The translations under genes and the position numbers were made by a program. A stretch of 64,000 nucleotides of DNA from assembly GCA_016287755.1 (NCBI GenBank), contig JAEEWT010000009.1:1-64000 (forward strand). Reading direction: 5' to 3'. Shown piece after piece: positions 15,555 through 24,407 of this stretch (positions within the stretch are counted from its first letter, which is position 1; each line of letters begins with the position of its first letter). The notes below the pieces were generated by a model. The model had not been told where the DNA came from and made no database searches. It saw nothing but the letters and a program-made list of their open reading frames with translations. The DNA comes from Prevotella sp. (GTDB lineage Bacteria; Bacteroidota; Bacteroidia; Bacteroidales; Bacteroidaceae).

Positions 15555-16345
15555 AATTGTGCAGCAATAGTGAGGTAGAACGACAGTTCGATGAGCAGGA
15601 AGAGAGCACCGCAGCAGTCGCCTGTATACCCATGTATCCGTCTGTTGATGAAATAGTAGATAAAGAACAACGCAATGCAGGGAACATAGATCAGCAGATC
15701 CCAGCGCAGGTTACCGTGGAGGACACCTACGTATATCAGTGGTATCATCGGCAGGATTCCCTGGATGAACAGACTGATTCCTGCGGGAACGCTCATCTTG
15801 CGATACACCGTATGGTTCTTGGCCGTTTCTTCTGTACGGGCATAGGGCAGGAACATGATAATCTGTCCTGCCAGCATCTTACAGTAGGCATCGCCGGCAA
15901 AGACGGCCAGACAGGCATAGATCGGTTCCATGTAATAGAGTGCAGCATAGAACAGAGCCAGATAGAGGATGATGCCTAGTGTGCCATAGGTCCCGATATG
16001 CGAATCCTTCATGATGGCCAGGATTCGTTCACGGTCTTTCCCTCCTCCTCCGAATCCGTCGAGGAAATCGCACAATCCGTCTTCATGCAAGGCACCCGTC
16101 ATCAGAATCCTCGTCACGATGGCAAGAAGCAGTGTGATGCTATAGGGGAGGATGTCGCTTCCGAAATAGATGATGGCCGCCATGGTACCTCCTGTGAGCC
16201 AGCCTGTTAATGGCCAGTGTTCCACCACGGTCTTGTAACATGCCTGCGGCGGTTGGTAGAGTCGCCAGAAGGGCAGACGGGTGAAGAAGATCAGCGCCGC
16301 CCAGATGCGCTGCCACCATTTGGTCTGATCAATATTGATTTCCAT
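15551..16345 (-). CDS. cobS: Adenosylcobinamide-GDP ribazoletransferase (cobalamin synthase)
   Basis: CobS joins adenosylcobinamide-GDP with alpha-ribazole (phosphate) in the inner membrane. The 264-residue protein has the N-terminal FFTRLPFW motif, the acidic ALHEDGLCDFLDGFGGGGKDRERILAIMKD region (likely Mg site) and several hydrophobic helices, as in the family. Its start codon shares one base with the cobT stop, and it overlaps cobC. Confidence 0.93.
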   Translation of the reverse strand: MEINIDQTKWWQRIWAALIFFTRLPFWRLYQPPQACYKTVVEHWPLTGWLTGGTMAAIIYFGSDILPYSITLLLAIVTRILMTGALHEDGLCDFLDGFGGGGKDRERILAIMKDSHIGTYGTLGIILYLALFYAALYYMEPIYACLAVFAGDAYCKMLAGQIIMFLPYARTEETAKNHTVYRKMSVPAGISLFIQGILPMIPLIYVGVLHGNLRWDLLIYVPCIALFFIYYFINRRIHGYTGDCCGALFLLIELSFYLTIAAQL

Positions 16346-17409
16346 TAGAAATACTTTGTAATATTTGCGTTCTCGAAATTGTTCATCTCATTCATCATGT
16401 TCACGGCACTCACGATGATAGGGTAGGAGCAGAGCGCCCCCGTACCTTCACCCAGTCGCATACCCAGATGTAACAGCGGTTCTGCGTGCATCAGGTCCAA
16501 CATTCTCTTATGACCGCTTTCGTCTCCGCAATGACCGAAGATCATGTAGCTGAGAGCTTGCGGATACAGTTGTGTGGCACCCAGTGCACAGGCCGTCATG
16601 ATGAAGCCATCTACCATCACCAGCATCTTCCGTTCGGCCGCGCGGAGCATGGCACCGATGGCCGTCACCATCTCGAAACCACCGAAGTAGCAAAGTGTGG
16701 AGTGTGGAGTGTGGAATGTGGAGTGAGAAATGTTTTTTCTCCATGTTAAAAAGTTCTCCACGGCCGCGTGCAATACCTCTTTTTTATGTTGTATTCCAGG
16801 GGCGTTGAGACCGGCTCCTGCTCCGATGCATTCATCCAAAGGGATTTGTCCGAAGATGTGCATCCAGATACTGCTGGGTGATGTGTTCGCAATACCCATC
16901 TCACCGATACACAGGATGTTACAACCTTCCGCATAACAATCGTCTACCAATGCTGCACCCGTATCAATGGCCTTGTCGAACTCCTCCTCGCTCATGGCAG
17001 GTTCATATAGGAAATTCTTTGTTCCATAAGCAATCTTTCGGTTGAGAATGCCCGGAACACTGCTCAGGTCATGATCCACACCTACGTCAACGATACGCAG
17101 TTTGAAACCATGCTGCCTGCAGAACATGTTCACGCCTCCGCCGCCATGGGTGAAGTTAATCATCTGCTGCCAGGTGACGTCCCGCGGAGAGACACTTACC
17201 CCTTCGCGTTCAATACCGTGATCACCTCCTAATAGCAAGTGACAAGGATGATGGAGTTGGGGAGAAAGTGTCTGCTGTACCATGCATATTTGCATGGCTA
17301 GTGTTTCCAATCTGCCCAACGACCCTTTCGGCTTGTTCAGGTTGTCAATCTTTTCTTGTATCGCTGCCCGAATCGTCTCGTCGGGCTTCTCTATTTTGAA
17401 TGCTCTCAC
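16345..17409 (-). CDS. cobT: Nicotinate-nucleotide-dimethylbenzimidazole phosphoribosyltransferase with a repeat-encoded segment
   Basis: CobT makes alpha-ribazole phosphate from nicotinate mononucleotide and the lower-ligand base. The 354-residue protein has the expected LNKPKGSLGRLE, HGIEREGVSVSP, GEMGIANTSPSS and ECIGAGAGLN motifs and the catalytic-region glutamate near LHLGMRLGEGTGA. Just before FGGFEMVTAIGAML the usual 'P-L-E-V-L' type stretch is replaced by ISHSTFHTPHSTLCY, encoded by four GTGGAGT-type heptamers (16697-16724, complement). The frame is intact, so the gene may still work. Confidence 0.92.
   Translation of the reverse strand: MRAFKIEKPDETIRAAIQEKIDNLNKPKGSLGRLETLAMQICMVQQTLSPQLHHPCHLLLGGDHGIEREGVSVSPRDVTWQQMINFTHGGGGVNMFCRQHGFKLRIVDVGVDHDLSSVPGILNRKIAYGTKNFLYEPAMSEEEFDKAIDTGAALVDDCYAEGCNILCIGEMGIANTSPSSIWMHIFGQIPLDECIGAGAGLNAPGIQHKKEVLHAAVENFLTWRKNISHSTFHTPHSTLCYFGGFEMVTAIGAMLRAAERKMLVMVDGFIMTACALGATQLYPQALSYMIFGHCGDESGHKRMLDLMHAEPLLHLGMRLGEGTGALCSYPIIVSAVNMMNEMNNFENANITKYF
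16697..16724. repeat. Four GTGGAGT heptamers inside cobT
   Basis: GTGGAGT, GTGGAGT, GTGGAAT and GTGGAGT run with exact period 7 and are followed by GAGAAA. The intergenic array at 7094-7121 is almost identical. Confidence 0.85.
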
Positions 17410-17411
17410 CT

Positions 17412-17939
17412 CTATTTAATCTTCACTGCTATGCCACTCACCATCAGAATCACTTCATCAGCTTTACTGGCAACATACTGATTCATCCATCCTTCCAGAT
17501 CTGTGAATCGGCGCTGGACTGCATTGTCGCTCACGCCACCACTACCGATCTCGTTGGTAACGAAGATGAAGGTGGCATCCTGTTGGGTGAACTTGTCGAA
17601 CTCCGCTTGCAACACTGTCAATGCTTCCTCCACAGAAGGCTGTTCCCACTCATTGGCGGTGCGGTCGAAGAAGAAATTCGTGCACCAGAGCGTGATACAG
17701 TCGATCACCACCACACGACCCGTCACGTCGTGCTTGCTCAGCCATTTCTCCTCTTCGATGTTGGTCCATTGAGCACCCCGTCGTTCCTGATGCTTGAGCA
17801 CCCGTTGCCGGAACTCTTCGTCCCAGATATGTGCCGTAGCCAGATAAATGGGATGACTGCTCATTTCCAGTGCCATCTTCTCAGCCGTAACACTCTTTCC
17901 TGAGCGTTGACCGCCCGTAATCAGTATGATTTTCTTCAT
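17412..17939 (-). CDS. cobU: Bifunctional adenosylcobinamide kinase / guanylyltransferase
   Basis: CobU phosphorylates adenosylcobinamide and attaches GMP, the step before CobS. The 175-residue protein begins with the P-loop ILITGGQRSGKS and contains YLATAHIWDEEFRQRV and FVTNEIGSGGVSDN, all family signatures. It is the first gene of the operon cobU-cobT-cobS-cobC-trhA-ttcA, two bases before cobT. With no corrin-ring genes in view, this set fits cobinamide salvage and lower-loop assembly. Confidence 0.95.
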   Translation of the reverse strand: MKKIILITGGQRSGKSVTAEKMALEMSSHPIYLATAHIWDEEFRQRVLKHQERRGAQWTNIEEEKWLSKHDVTGRVVVIDCITLWCTNFFFDRTANEWEQPSVEEALTVLQAEFDKFTQQDATFIFVTNEIGSGGVSDNAVQRRFTDLEGWMNQYVASKADEVILMVSGIAVKIK

Positions 17940-17946
17940 CCTGATG

Positions 17947-17954
17947 CAAAAGTA
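17947..17954 (-). promoter_or_regulatory. Promoter -7 element of the cob operon
   Basis: TACTTTTG on the minus strand, 8 bp before the cobU start. The 173 bp between cobU and ilvD show no recognisable cobalamin riboswitch, so the leader is nearly absent. Confidence 0.55.
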
Positions 17955-18071
17955 CGCATTTTATTCCATAACGCGAAGCATTCTGTTGCAAAAGTCATGG
18001 TCGTTACTTACAAATTCCTCGATTCTACTTAATTAACCTTCAAATTTGTTGGTGGTGTGCTGAAAACTATG

Positions 18072-18079
18072 TATCTTTG
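18072..18079 (+). promoter_or_regulatory. Promoter -7 element of ilvD
   Basis: TATCTTTG followed by CAG, 33 bp before the ilvD start; a TTTG at 18045-18048 could be the -33 box, although 23 bp of spacing is slightly long. Confidence 0.6.
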
Positions 18080-18112
18080 CAGTCATTATTCAAAGTAGAA
18101 AACGAATAGAAA

Positions 18113-19939
18113 ATGAAGCATCAGTTGAGAAGTGCAGTATGTACTGAAGGTAGGAGAATGGCTGGAGCGCGTGCGCTTTGGGTGGCCAACGGTATGAAAC
18201 GTGAGCAGTTTGGAAAGCCCATCATTGCCATTGTCAATTCGTTTACTCAGTTTGTGCCCGGACATACCCATTTGCACGAGGCAGGACAAATCGTAAAGAA
18301 AGAGATAGAAAGACTTGGCTGCTATGCCGCTGAGTTCAATACCATTGCCATCGACGACGGTATTGCCATGGGGCACGATGGTATGTTGTATTCATTGCCT
18401 TCACGTGACATCATTGCCGACTCGGTGGAATATATGGTCAACGGTCATAAGGCCGATGCCATGATCTGCATCTCTAACTGTGACAAGATTACCCCAGGTA
18501 TGCTGATGGCAGCCATGCGTCTGAATATCCCTGCCGTTTTTGTCAGCGGAGGTCCTATGGAGGCAGGACAGTACAAGGGTGAGAACCTTGACCTTGTTAT
18601 CGCCATGATCAAGGGTGGCGACCCTACTGTCAGCGATGCTGACCTTCAGGAAATCGAGAACCGTGCCTGTCCTGGCTGCGGTTGCTGTTCGGGTATGTTT
18701 ACCGCCAACTCGATGAATAACCTGACGGAGGCCATCGGTCTCTCATTGCCTGGCAATGGCACAATACTGGCTACCCATAAGAACCGTGAACGCCTGATGC
18801 AACAGGCTGCCCGTCAGATCGTGAAGAACGCGTTGGCCTATTACGAGGATGGTGACGAGAGCGTACTGCCCCGCAGCATAGCTACCCGTCAGGCATTCAT
18901 CAATGCCATGACCATGGATATTGCCATGGGAGCCTCTACCAACACCGTACTCCATCTGCTCGCCGTTGCGCAGGAGGCTGGGGTTGACTTCACGATGAAC
19001 GACATCGATGCCCTCTCACGTAAGACTCCCTTCCTCGTCAAGCTGGCCCCCAACAGTCAGAAGTACAGCGTTCAGGAGTTCGGTCGTGCCGGTGGAGTGA
19101 TGGCCCTGATGGCTGAACTGGATAAGGGCGGACTCATCGATACCAGTTTGAAGCGTGTCAACGGACATACGTTGGCTGAGGATATCAATCGCTATGCGAT
19201 CATTGATCAGGAACAATTGACCATTGAGAATACTTCATGTGATTTGAGTCCTGCTCAAATCTATTTGAGTGCTCCGGCAGGTAAGTTCTGCAACGAATTA
19301 GGCGCACAGGAAACTTATTACAAGAGTTTCGATACCGACCGCAAGAACGGGTGCATCCGTGACATTGAGCATGCCTACACCAAAGATGGTGGTATGGCTA
19401 TCCTCTTCGGTAACATTGCCCAGGACGGCTGCGTGGTGAAGACTGCAGGTGTGGCTCCCGAGCTCTGGCATTTCGAAGGTCCTGCCGTGGTGTTCGACTC
19501 TCAGGAAGATGCCTGCGAGGGCATTCTCGGCGGGAAGGTGAAGAAGGGCGACTGTGTGGTGATTACCCACGAAGGACCGAAAGGTGGACCTGGTATGCAG
19601 GAGATGTTGTATCCCACCTCATATATCAAGAGTATGCATATGGGTAAGGAATGTGCTCTGATTACCGATGGTCGTTTCTCTGGCGGTACCTCTGGTCTGA
19701 GCATCGGACATATCTCTCCCGAGGCAGCTAACGGAGGAAATATCGGAAAGATCAAGGATGGTGATATCATCGTGATTGATATTCCTTCACGGAGCATCAA
19801 CGTGAAACTCTCTGACGAGGAACTGGCCGCCCGTCCGCAGCAGCCGCTGAAACGTAACCGTGTGGTGTCTAAGGCTCTGCGTGCTTACGCCCAGAGTGTT
19901 TCCAGCGCAGATAAGGGTGGCATTAGAATTATTGAATAG
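18113..19939 (+). CDS. ilvD: Dihydroxy-acid dehydratase
   Basis: IlvD removes water from 2,3-dihydroxy-isovalerate and -methylvalerate to give the oxoacid precursors of valine, leucine and isoleucine, using an Fe-S cluster. The 608-residue protein shows the cluster-region motifs [12 protein letters not shown] and [17 protein letters not shown], and the C-terminal [19 protein letters not shown]. Length is normal. It leads the ilvD-ilvB-ilvN cluster; a 9-bp tandem repeat fills the gap to ilvB. Confidence 0.97.
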   Translation: MKHQLRSAVCTEGRRMAGARALWVANGMKREQFGKPIIAIVNSFTQFVPGHTHLHEAGQIVKKEIERLGCYAAEFNTIAIDDGIAMGHDGMLYSLPSRDIIADSVEYMVNGHKADAMICISNCDKITPGMLMAAMRLNIPAVFVSGGPMEAGQYKGENLDLVIAMIKGGDPTVSDADLQEIENRACPGCGCCSGMFTANSMNNLTEAIGLSLPGNGTILATHKNRERLMQQAARQIVKNALAYYEDGDESVLPRSIATRQAFINAMTMDIAMGASTNTVLHLLAVAQEAGVDFTMNDIDALSRKTPFLVKLAPNSQKYSVQEFGRAGGVMALMAELDKGGLIDTSLKRVNGHTLAEDINRYAIIDQEQLTIENTSCDLSPAQIYLSAPAGKFCNELGAQETYYKSFDTDRKNGCIRDIEHAYTKDGGMAILFGNIAQDGCVVKTAGVAPELWHFEGPAVVFDSQEDACEGILGGKVKKGDCVVITHEGPKGGPGMQEMLYPTSYIKSMHMGKECALITDGRFSGGTSGLSIGHISPEAANGGNIGKIKDGDIIVIDIPSRSINVKLSDEELAARPQQPLKRNRVVSKALRAYAQSVSSADKGGIRIIE

Positions 19940-19945
19940 GAAAAC

Positions 19946-20004
19946 CTAGTAACACTAGTAAACCTAGTAACACTAGTAACACTAGTAACACTAGTACAAC
20001 TAGT
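19946..20004. repeat. Seven CTAGTAACA 9-mers between ilvD and ilvB
   Basis: CTAGT occurs at 19946, 19955, 19964, 19973, 19982, 19991 and 20000, an exact 9-bp period. The array begins 6 bp after the ilvD stop and ends 14 bp before ilvB. Most copies create ACTAGT palindromes. Confidence 0.9.
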
Positions 20005-20018
20005 ATAAATCAAAAACT

Positions 20019-21734
20019 ATGGCAAAAGAAAAGATCACAGGATCAGAAGCATTGATGCTGGCACTGAAAGCAGAAGGGGTGAAAACCATCTTCGGCTATC
20101 CAGGTGGTAGTATCATGCCTGTATATGATGCCTTGTATGATTATACCCGAGGCGAGAAAAAAGCATTCAACCATATTCTTGTGCGCCACGAGCAGGCTGC
20201 CACACATGCCGCAGAAGGCTTTGCAAGGGTGAGCGGTGAGGTTGGTGTATGCATCGTCACCAGTGGACCGGGTGCCACGAATACGCTGACAGGTATAGCC
20301 GATGCAATGATGGATTCCACACCGATAGTCGTCATTGCTGGTCAGGTGGGTATCGGTGTCTTGGGTACAGATGCCTTTCAGGAGGTTGACCTCGTGGGCG
20401 TTGCCCAGCCAATCTCCAAATGGAGCTATCAGATCCGTCATGCAGAGGATATAGCATGGGCAGTGAGTCGTGCTTTCTATATTGCCAAAAGCGGACGACC
20501 TGGTCCTGTGGTTCTCGACCTGCCGCGTAATGCGCAGGTAGAGACAGTTGACTTCCAACCGCAGAAGGCCGACTTCGTGCGCAGCTATGTGGCTTATCCT
20601 GAGGTGAATATGGAGGCGGTGAAAGAAGCTGCCAACCTGATAAACCATGCCAAGAAACCATTGGCACTTGTAGGACAGGGCGTGGAACTGGGCCATGCGC
20701 AGGAGGAACTGAAAGCCTTCTTGGAGAAAGCTGATATTCCCGCTGGTCGTACCATGCTTGGTCTTTCTGCCTTACCCAGCAGTCATCCGCTTAATGTGGG
20801 TATGTTGGGCATGCATGGAAACTATGCACCGAACATCAAGGAGCAGGAGTGTGATGTGCTCATCGCCATCGGCATGCGTTTCTCCGATCGAGTGACAGGT
20901 AATCTCGCAACCTATGCCAAGCAGGCAAAGGTGATACATCTGGATATTGACAAGAGCGAGATTGACAAGAACGTGAAGACTACTGTGGCTGTGATTGCTG
21001 ATTGTAAGGATTCATTACCAGCTATTACTGCCTTGATCAACAAGGGTGATCATAAAGAATGGATTGACTCTTTCAGATCATTGAAGGAGAAAGAGTTGAA
21101 GAAAGTTATTGAGCCGGCTATCCATCCCACCGAAGGACCGTTGCTGATGGGTGAGGTGGTGAATGCAGTGGCCGAGGCAACAAAGGGTGAGAATATCACT
21201 GTGACCGATGTAGGACAGAATCAGTTGTTCGCAACCCGCTATTCTCATTATCTTCAGAAACGGTCAATAGTGACCAGTGGAGGATTGGGCACGATGGGCT
21301 TTGGCGTTCCAGCTGCAGTCGGAGCCACCTTTGGCGCACCTGGTCGTACCGTGGTATGCTTTTCAGGCGACGGTGGTTTCCAGATGAATATCCAGGAACT
21401 GGGTACCATCATGGAGCAGCAGGCACCAGTAAAGATTGTTGTGATGAATAATAACTACTTGGGTAATGTGCGCCAGTGGCAGGATATGTTCTGGCAGCGA
21501 CGGAAATCGTTTACCCGTATGATGAATCCCTGCTACGAACTGATAGCCAAGGGCTATGGCATTCCTTACACTGCCGTAGTTGACCGTAAGGATCTGAAAT
21601 CTGCCATAGAGAAGATGCTCGGTACCGCTGGTCCGTTTATTCTGGAATGTGCCATCCTCGAAGATGATGATATCCTGCCGATGACACCGCCGGGAAAGAG
21701 CGTCGATGAGATGATGTTATCAATGGACAATTGA
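20019..21734 (+). CDS. ilvB: Acetolactate synthase large subunit
   Basis: IlvB condenses pyruvate with pyruvate or 2-oxobutyrate using thiamine diphosphate. The 571-residue protein shows the N-terminal GYPGGSIMPVYD, the catalytic-Glu region VRHEQAATHAAEGFAR, FAD-type middle domain VLIAIGMRFSDRVTG and the TPP motif SGDGGFQMNIQELGT with VMNNNYLGNVRQWQ. Length is normal. It is followed 22 bp later by the regulatory subunit gene. Confidence 0.97.
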   Translation: MAKEKITGSEALMLALKAEGVKTIFGYPGGSIMPVYDALYDYTRGEKKAFNHILVRHEQAATHAAEGFARVSGEVGVCIVTSGPGATNTLTGIADAMMDSTPIVVIAGQVGIGVLGTDAFQEVDLVGVAQPISKWSYQIRHAEDIAWAVSRAFYIAKSGRPGPVVLDLPRNAQVETVDFQPQKADFVRSYVAYPEVNMEAVKEAANLINHAKKPLALVGQGVELGHAQEELKAFLEKADIPAGRTMLGLSALPSSHPLNVGMLGMHGNYAPNIKEQECDVLIAIGMRFSDRVTGNLATYAKQAKVIHLDIDKSEIDKNVKTTVAVIADCKDSLPAITALINKGDHKEWIDSFRSLKEKELKKVIEPAIHPTEGPLLMGEVVNAVAEATKGENITVTDVGQNQLFATRYSHYLQKRSIVTSGGLGTMGFGVPAAVGATFGAPGRTVVCFSGDGGFQMNIQELGTIMEQQAPVKIVVMNNNYLGNVRQWQDMFWQRRKSFTRMMNPCYELIAKGYGIPYTAVVDRKDLKSAIEKMLGTAGPFILECAILEDDDILPMTPPGKSVDEMMLSMDN

Positions 21735-21756
21735 AAATTTGCTACCGCAATAGTTT

Positions 21757-22302
21757 ATGGAAGAGAAAACACTATATACCCTGTTGGTTTACTCGGAGAA
21801 TATCGCGGGTATCCTGAACCAGATTACCGCTGTCTTCACCCGTCGCCAGGTGAACATCGAAAGTCTGAACGTGTCGGCATCCAGCATCCCTGGTGTGCAT
21901 AAATACACCATCACTGCCTATAGCGATGAGGATCAGATCATCAAGATCACCAAGCAGATAGAGAAAAAGATCGATGTGGTGAAGGCCAGCTATTATACGG
22001 ATGATCAGTTGTTCATCCGTGAGGTGGGTCTGTATAAACTATCTACGCCGATTGTGTTGGAGAACCCCGAGATCTCGCGCATCATCCGACGTGCTGATGG
22101 TAACGTGATGGAAGTGAACCCCACGTATGTTACTGTGATGTTGGGCGGTATGACTGAAGAAATCACCAATCTCTTCTTCGCACTCGACAAGTATAAATGC
22201 GTGCTCCAGTATACTCGTAGCGGACGAGTAGCCGTTACGCGTAGTACGGTGGAGCAGGTAACCGACTTCCTGGAGCAACAGGAGGCAAAACGGAAGGCGT
22301 AG
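21757..22302 (+). CDS. ilvN: Acetolactate synthase small (regulatory) subunit
   Basis: The 181-residue protein has the N-terminal ACT domain (LLVYSENIAGILNQITAVFTRR, then VNIESLNVSAS) that binds the feedback inhibitor valine in the family, and the C-terminal domain typical of the longer IlvH/IlvN class. It activates and regulates IlvB. Position directly after ilvB supports the call. Confidence 0.93.
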   Translation: MEEKTLYTLLVYSENIAGILNQITAVFTRRQVNIESLNVSASSIPGVHKYTITAYSDEDQIIKITKQIEKKIDVVKASYYTDDQLFIREVGLYKLSTPIVLENPEISRIIRRADGNVMEVNPTYVTVMLGGMTEEITNLFFALDKYKCVLQYTRSGRVAVTRSTVEQVTDFLEQQEAKRKA

Positions 22303-22320
22303 TTTTTACAAAAGAATGAG

Positions 22321-23070
22321 ATGATGTTAGATAAAGTAGGACGGTATGAATTCTTAGCTGAGCCGTTTCACTGTGATTTCAGTCAGCGACTCTTCATGGG
22401 CCACCTCGGCAACCACATGCTGAATGCTGCTGATTTCCATTCCAACGACCGTGGCTTCGGCATGAAATACCTGCTCTCGGTGAACCGTGCGTGGGTATTG
22501 TCGCGCTTAGCTATCGAGATGGACGAGATGCCCGAGATGTACACCACCTTCACCGTAGAGACATGGGTGGAGAGTGCCATGCGTTATTTCACCAACCGTA
22601 ACTTCCGAGTGGTGGGAAAAGATGGTAAGGTGTATGGTTATGGCCGCAGCATCTGGGCAATGATCGATACGGAAACACGTCAGCCATGCAGTCTGATGGA
22701 TATCCACGACGGTGACTTGATGAACTGGGTGGAGAAGGACAAGGTGAATCCCATGGACAGACTGTCCAGGGTGAAGATGGACGAGCGTGCTGAGTTTGTC
22801 AGAACCATCGATACGCAATACAACGATGTGGATATCAACGGTCATATCAATTCTGTGAAATATATCGAGCATGTGCTCGACCTCTGGGATCTCGACTGGT
22901 ACCGCAGCCATCGCATCAAGCGTTTTGATATTGCCTACGTGGCTGAGGCTCATCAGGGAGACCAGTTGTCGTTCTACAGGGAGCAGACTGCCGATAACGA
23001 GTTCTGCATCCGTATCTGTAAGAATAATGATGTGGAGTGCTGTCGTTGTAAGATCATCTTCTTACCCTAA
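22321..23070 (+). CDS. Acyl-ACP thioesterase
   Basis: The 249-residue protein consists of two hotdog domains. The first has NRAWVLSRLAIEMDEMPEMY, and the second has DTQYNDVDINGHINSVKYIE, the family's catalytic Asn/His region. It would release fatty acids from acyl carrier protein. It lies 18 bp after ilvN and before ilvC; this placement inside the branched-chain cluster is common in Bacteroidales as far as I recall. A link to branched fatty acids is inference. Start could be either of two adjacent ATGs (22321 or 22324). Confidence 0.85.
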   Translation: MMLDKVGRYEFLAEPFHCDFSQRLFMGHLGNHMLNAADFHSNDRGFGMKYLLSVNRAWVLSRLAIEMDEMPEMYTTFTVETWVESAMRYFTNRNFRVVGKDGKVYGYGRSIWAMIDTETRQPCSLMDIHDGDLMNWVEKDKVNPMDRLSRVKMDERAEFVRTIDTQYNDVDINGHINSVKYIEHVLDLWDLDWYRSHRIKRFDIAYVAEAHQGDQLSFYREQTADNEFCIRICKNNDVECCRCKIIFLP

Positions 23071-23093
23071 TAAGAAGAAAACCAGCGATTTAT

Positions 23094-23125
23094 TTTGTGT
23101 TCCGCATGTTTTTGCGTAATTTTGC
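23094..23125 (+). promoter_or_regulatory. ilvC promoter, near-consensus
   Basis: TTTG at 23094-23097, a 20-bp spacer, and TAATTTTG at 23118-23125 match the Bacteroidota consensus. Transcription would start near 23133, giving ilvC its own message apart from the upstream ilv genes. Confidence 0.7.
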
Positions 23126-23132
23126 AGCGATT

Positions 23133-23251
23133 TATCAGTTAACGCCCTCGCCGGGACTTCGAGCAGGTTCTGGGCGCACCGACAAGACGACGGTTCTCGA
23201 GTAGGACTGGCATGGTACGCAAGGGATATGTATAACATTATAATTATTTAG
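23133..23251 (+). promoter_or_regulatory. Structured leader of ilvC (candidate)
   Basis: About 120 nt separate the promoter from ilvC. It is GC-rich compared with other spacers here. It contains GCCC...GGGC around 23147-23176, CCG...CGG near 23179-23193, and two related stretches TCGAGCAGG and TCGAGTAGG. No known riboswitch class is recognised. It ends in a tiny frame with four Ile codons. Confidence 0.4.
23228..23251 (+). CDS. Possible isoleucine-rich leader peptide (MYNIIII) before ilvC
   Basis: ATG TAT AAC ATT ATA ATT ATT TAG lies in the ilvC leader, preceded by AAGGG (23221-23225) and ending 5 bp before the ilvC start. Four consecutive isoleucine codons before an isoleucine-biosynthesis gene suggest a regulatory uORF. 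The stretch is also simply AT-rich, as sequence before starts often is in this phylum, so chance is possible. Confidence 0.35.
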   Translation: MYNIIII

Positions 23252-23256
23252 CTATT

Positions 23257-24300
23257 ATGGCAGAAATGAATTTTGGTGGCGTTATCGAAACAGTAGTCAC
23301 CAGTAAGGAGTTCTCACTTGAGAAAGCTCGCGAAGTATTAAAGAACGAAACCATCGCAGTGATCGGTTATGGTATTCAGGGACCTGGTCAGGCTTGTAAC
23401 CTGCGCGACAATGGCTTCAACGTGATTGTTGGTCAGCGTCAGGGCAAGACCTACGAGAAGGCTGTGGCCGACGGATGGGTTCCCGGTAAGACCCTCTTCT
23501 CTATCGAGGAGGCAGCCGAGAAGGGTACCATCTTGTGTATGCTGCTCTCTGATGCCGGTCAGATTCAGGTGTGGCCGACCATCAAGAAATACCTTACCCC
23601 GGGTAAGACATTGTATTATTCACATGGCTTTGCCATTAACTGGAGCGACCGCACTGGCGTTGTTCCTCCCAAGGATGTGGACGTAATCCTCGTAGCTCCT
23701 AAGGGTTCTGGTACCTCTCTCCGCACCATGTTCTGCGAGGGACGTGGCTTGAACTGCTCGTATGCTGTTTATCAGGATGCTTCTGGCAAGGCAGAGGAAA
23801 AGACACTGGCCTTTGGTATCGGTATCGGTGCTGGTTATCTGTTCAAGACCACCTTCGAGCGTGAGGCTACTTCCGACCTGACTGGTGAGCGTGGCTCACT
23901 GATGGGTGCTATCCAGGGTCTGCTGCTGGCTCAGTATGAGGTGCTCCGCGAGAATGGACACTCTCCTTCGGAGGCTTTCAACGAGACCGTTGAGGAACTC
24001 ACCCAGAGCTTAGGTCCGTTGTTCGGTGCCAAGGGTATGGACTGGATGTATGCTAACTGTTCTACCACCGCACAGCGTGGGGCGCTCGACTGGGCTCCGC
24101 GTTTCCATGATGCCATCAAGCCGGTGATGCAGCAACTCTACGAGAGTGTGAAGAACGGTACTGAGGCACAGATCTCTATCGATTCTAACTCTAAGCCCGA
24201 CTACCGTGAGGGTCTGGAGAAGGAACTCGAAGCTATGCGCAATCAGGAGATGTGGCGTGCAGGTGCAGTTGTTCGTCAGCTGCGTCCTGAGAACAACTAA
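23257..24300 (+). CDS. ilvC: Ketol-acid reductoisomerase
   Basis: IlvC isomerises and reduces acetolactate with NADPH to dihydroxy-isovalerate, and does the equivalent step for isoleucine. The 347-residue protein has the nucleotide-binding IAVIGYGIQGPGQACNLRDN, and the acidic and polar residues of its knotted domain in DLTGERGSLMGAIQG and FNETVEELTQSLGPL. Length fits the short class I enzyme. A terminator follows 28 bp after the stop. Confidence 0.96.
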   Translation: MAEMNFGGVIETVVTSKEFSLEKAREVLKNETIAVIGYGIQGPGQACNLRDNGFNVIVGQRQGKTYEKAVADGWVPGKTLFSIEEAAEKGTILCMLLSDAGQIQVWPTIKKYLTPGKTLYYSHGFAINWSDRTGVVPPKDVDVILVAPKGSGTSLRTMFCEGRGLNCSYAVYQDASGKAEEKTLAFGIGIGAGYLFKTTFEREATSDLTGERGSLMGAIQGLLLAQYEVLRENGHSPSEAFNETVEELTQSLGPLFGAKGMDWMYANCSTTAQRGALDWAPRFHDAIKPVMQQLYESVKNGTEAQISIDSNSKPDYREGLEKELEAMRNQEMWRAGAVVRQLRPENN

Positions 24301-24327
24301 TGAGATTCTTACTTGTGTATATATAGG

Positions 24328-24358
24328 GAGAGCGGACTATCAAGTCCGCTCTCTTTTT
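24328..24358 (+). terminator. Rho-independent terminator of ilvC
   Basis: 11-bp perfect arms GAGAGCGGACT / AGTCCGCTCTC with loop ATCA and a following TTTTT. Confidence 0.92.
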
Positions 24359-24407
24359 GTTTCAAAGGTAAACCACATGGTTGATATATTATATTTGTGA
24401 GGTTACA

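Noticed and set aside
17940..18112. Cobalamin riboswitch between cobU and ilvD
   Set aside because: No B12-box-like conserved core was seen and both flanking promoters leave little leader.
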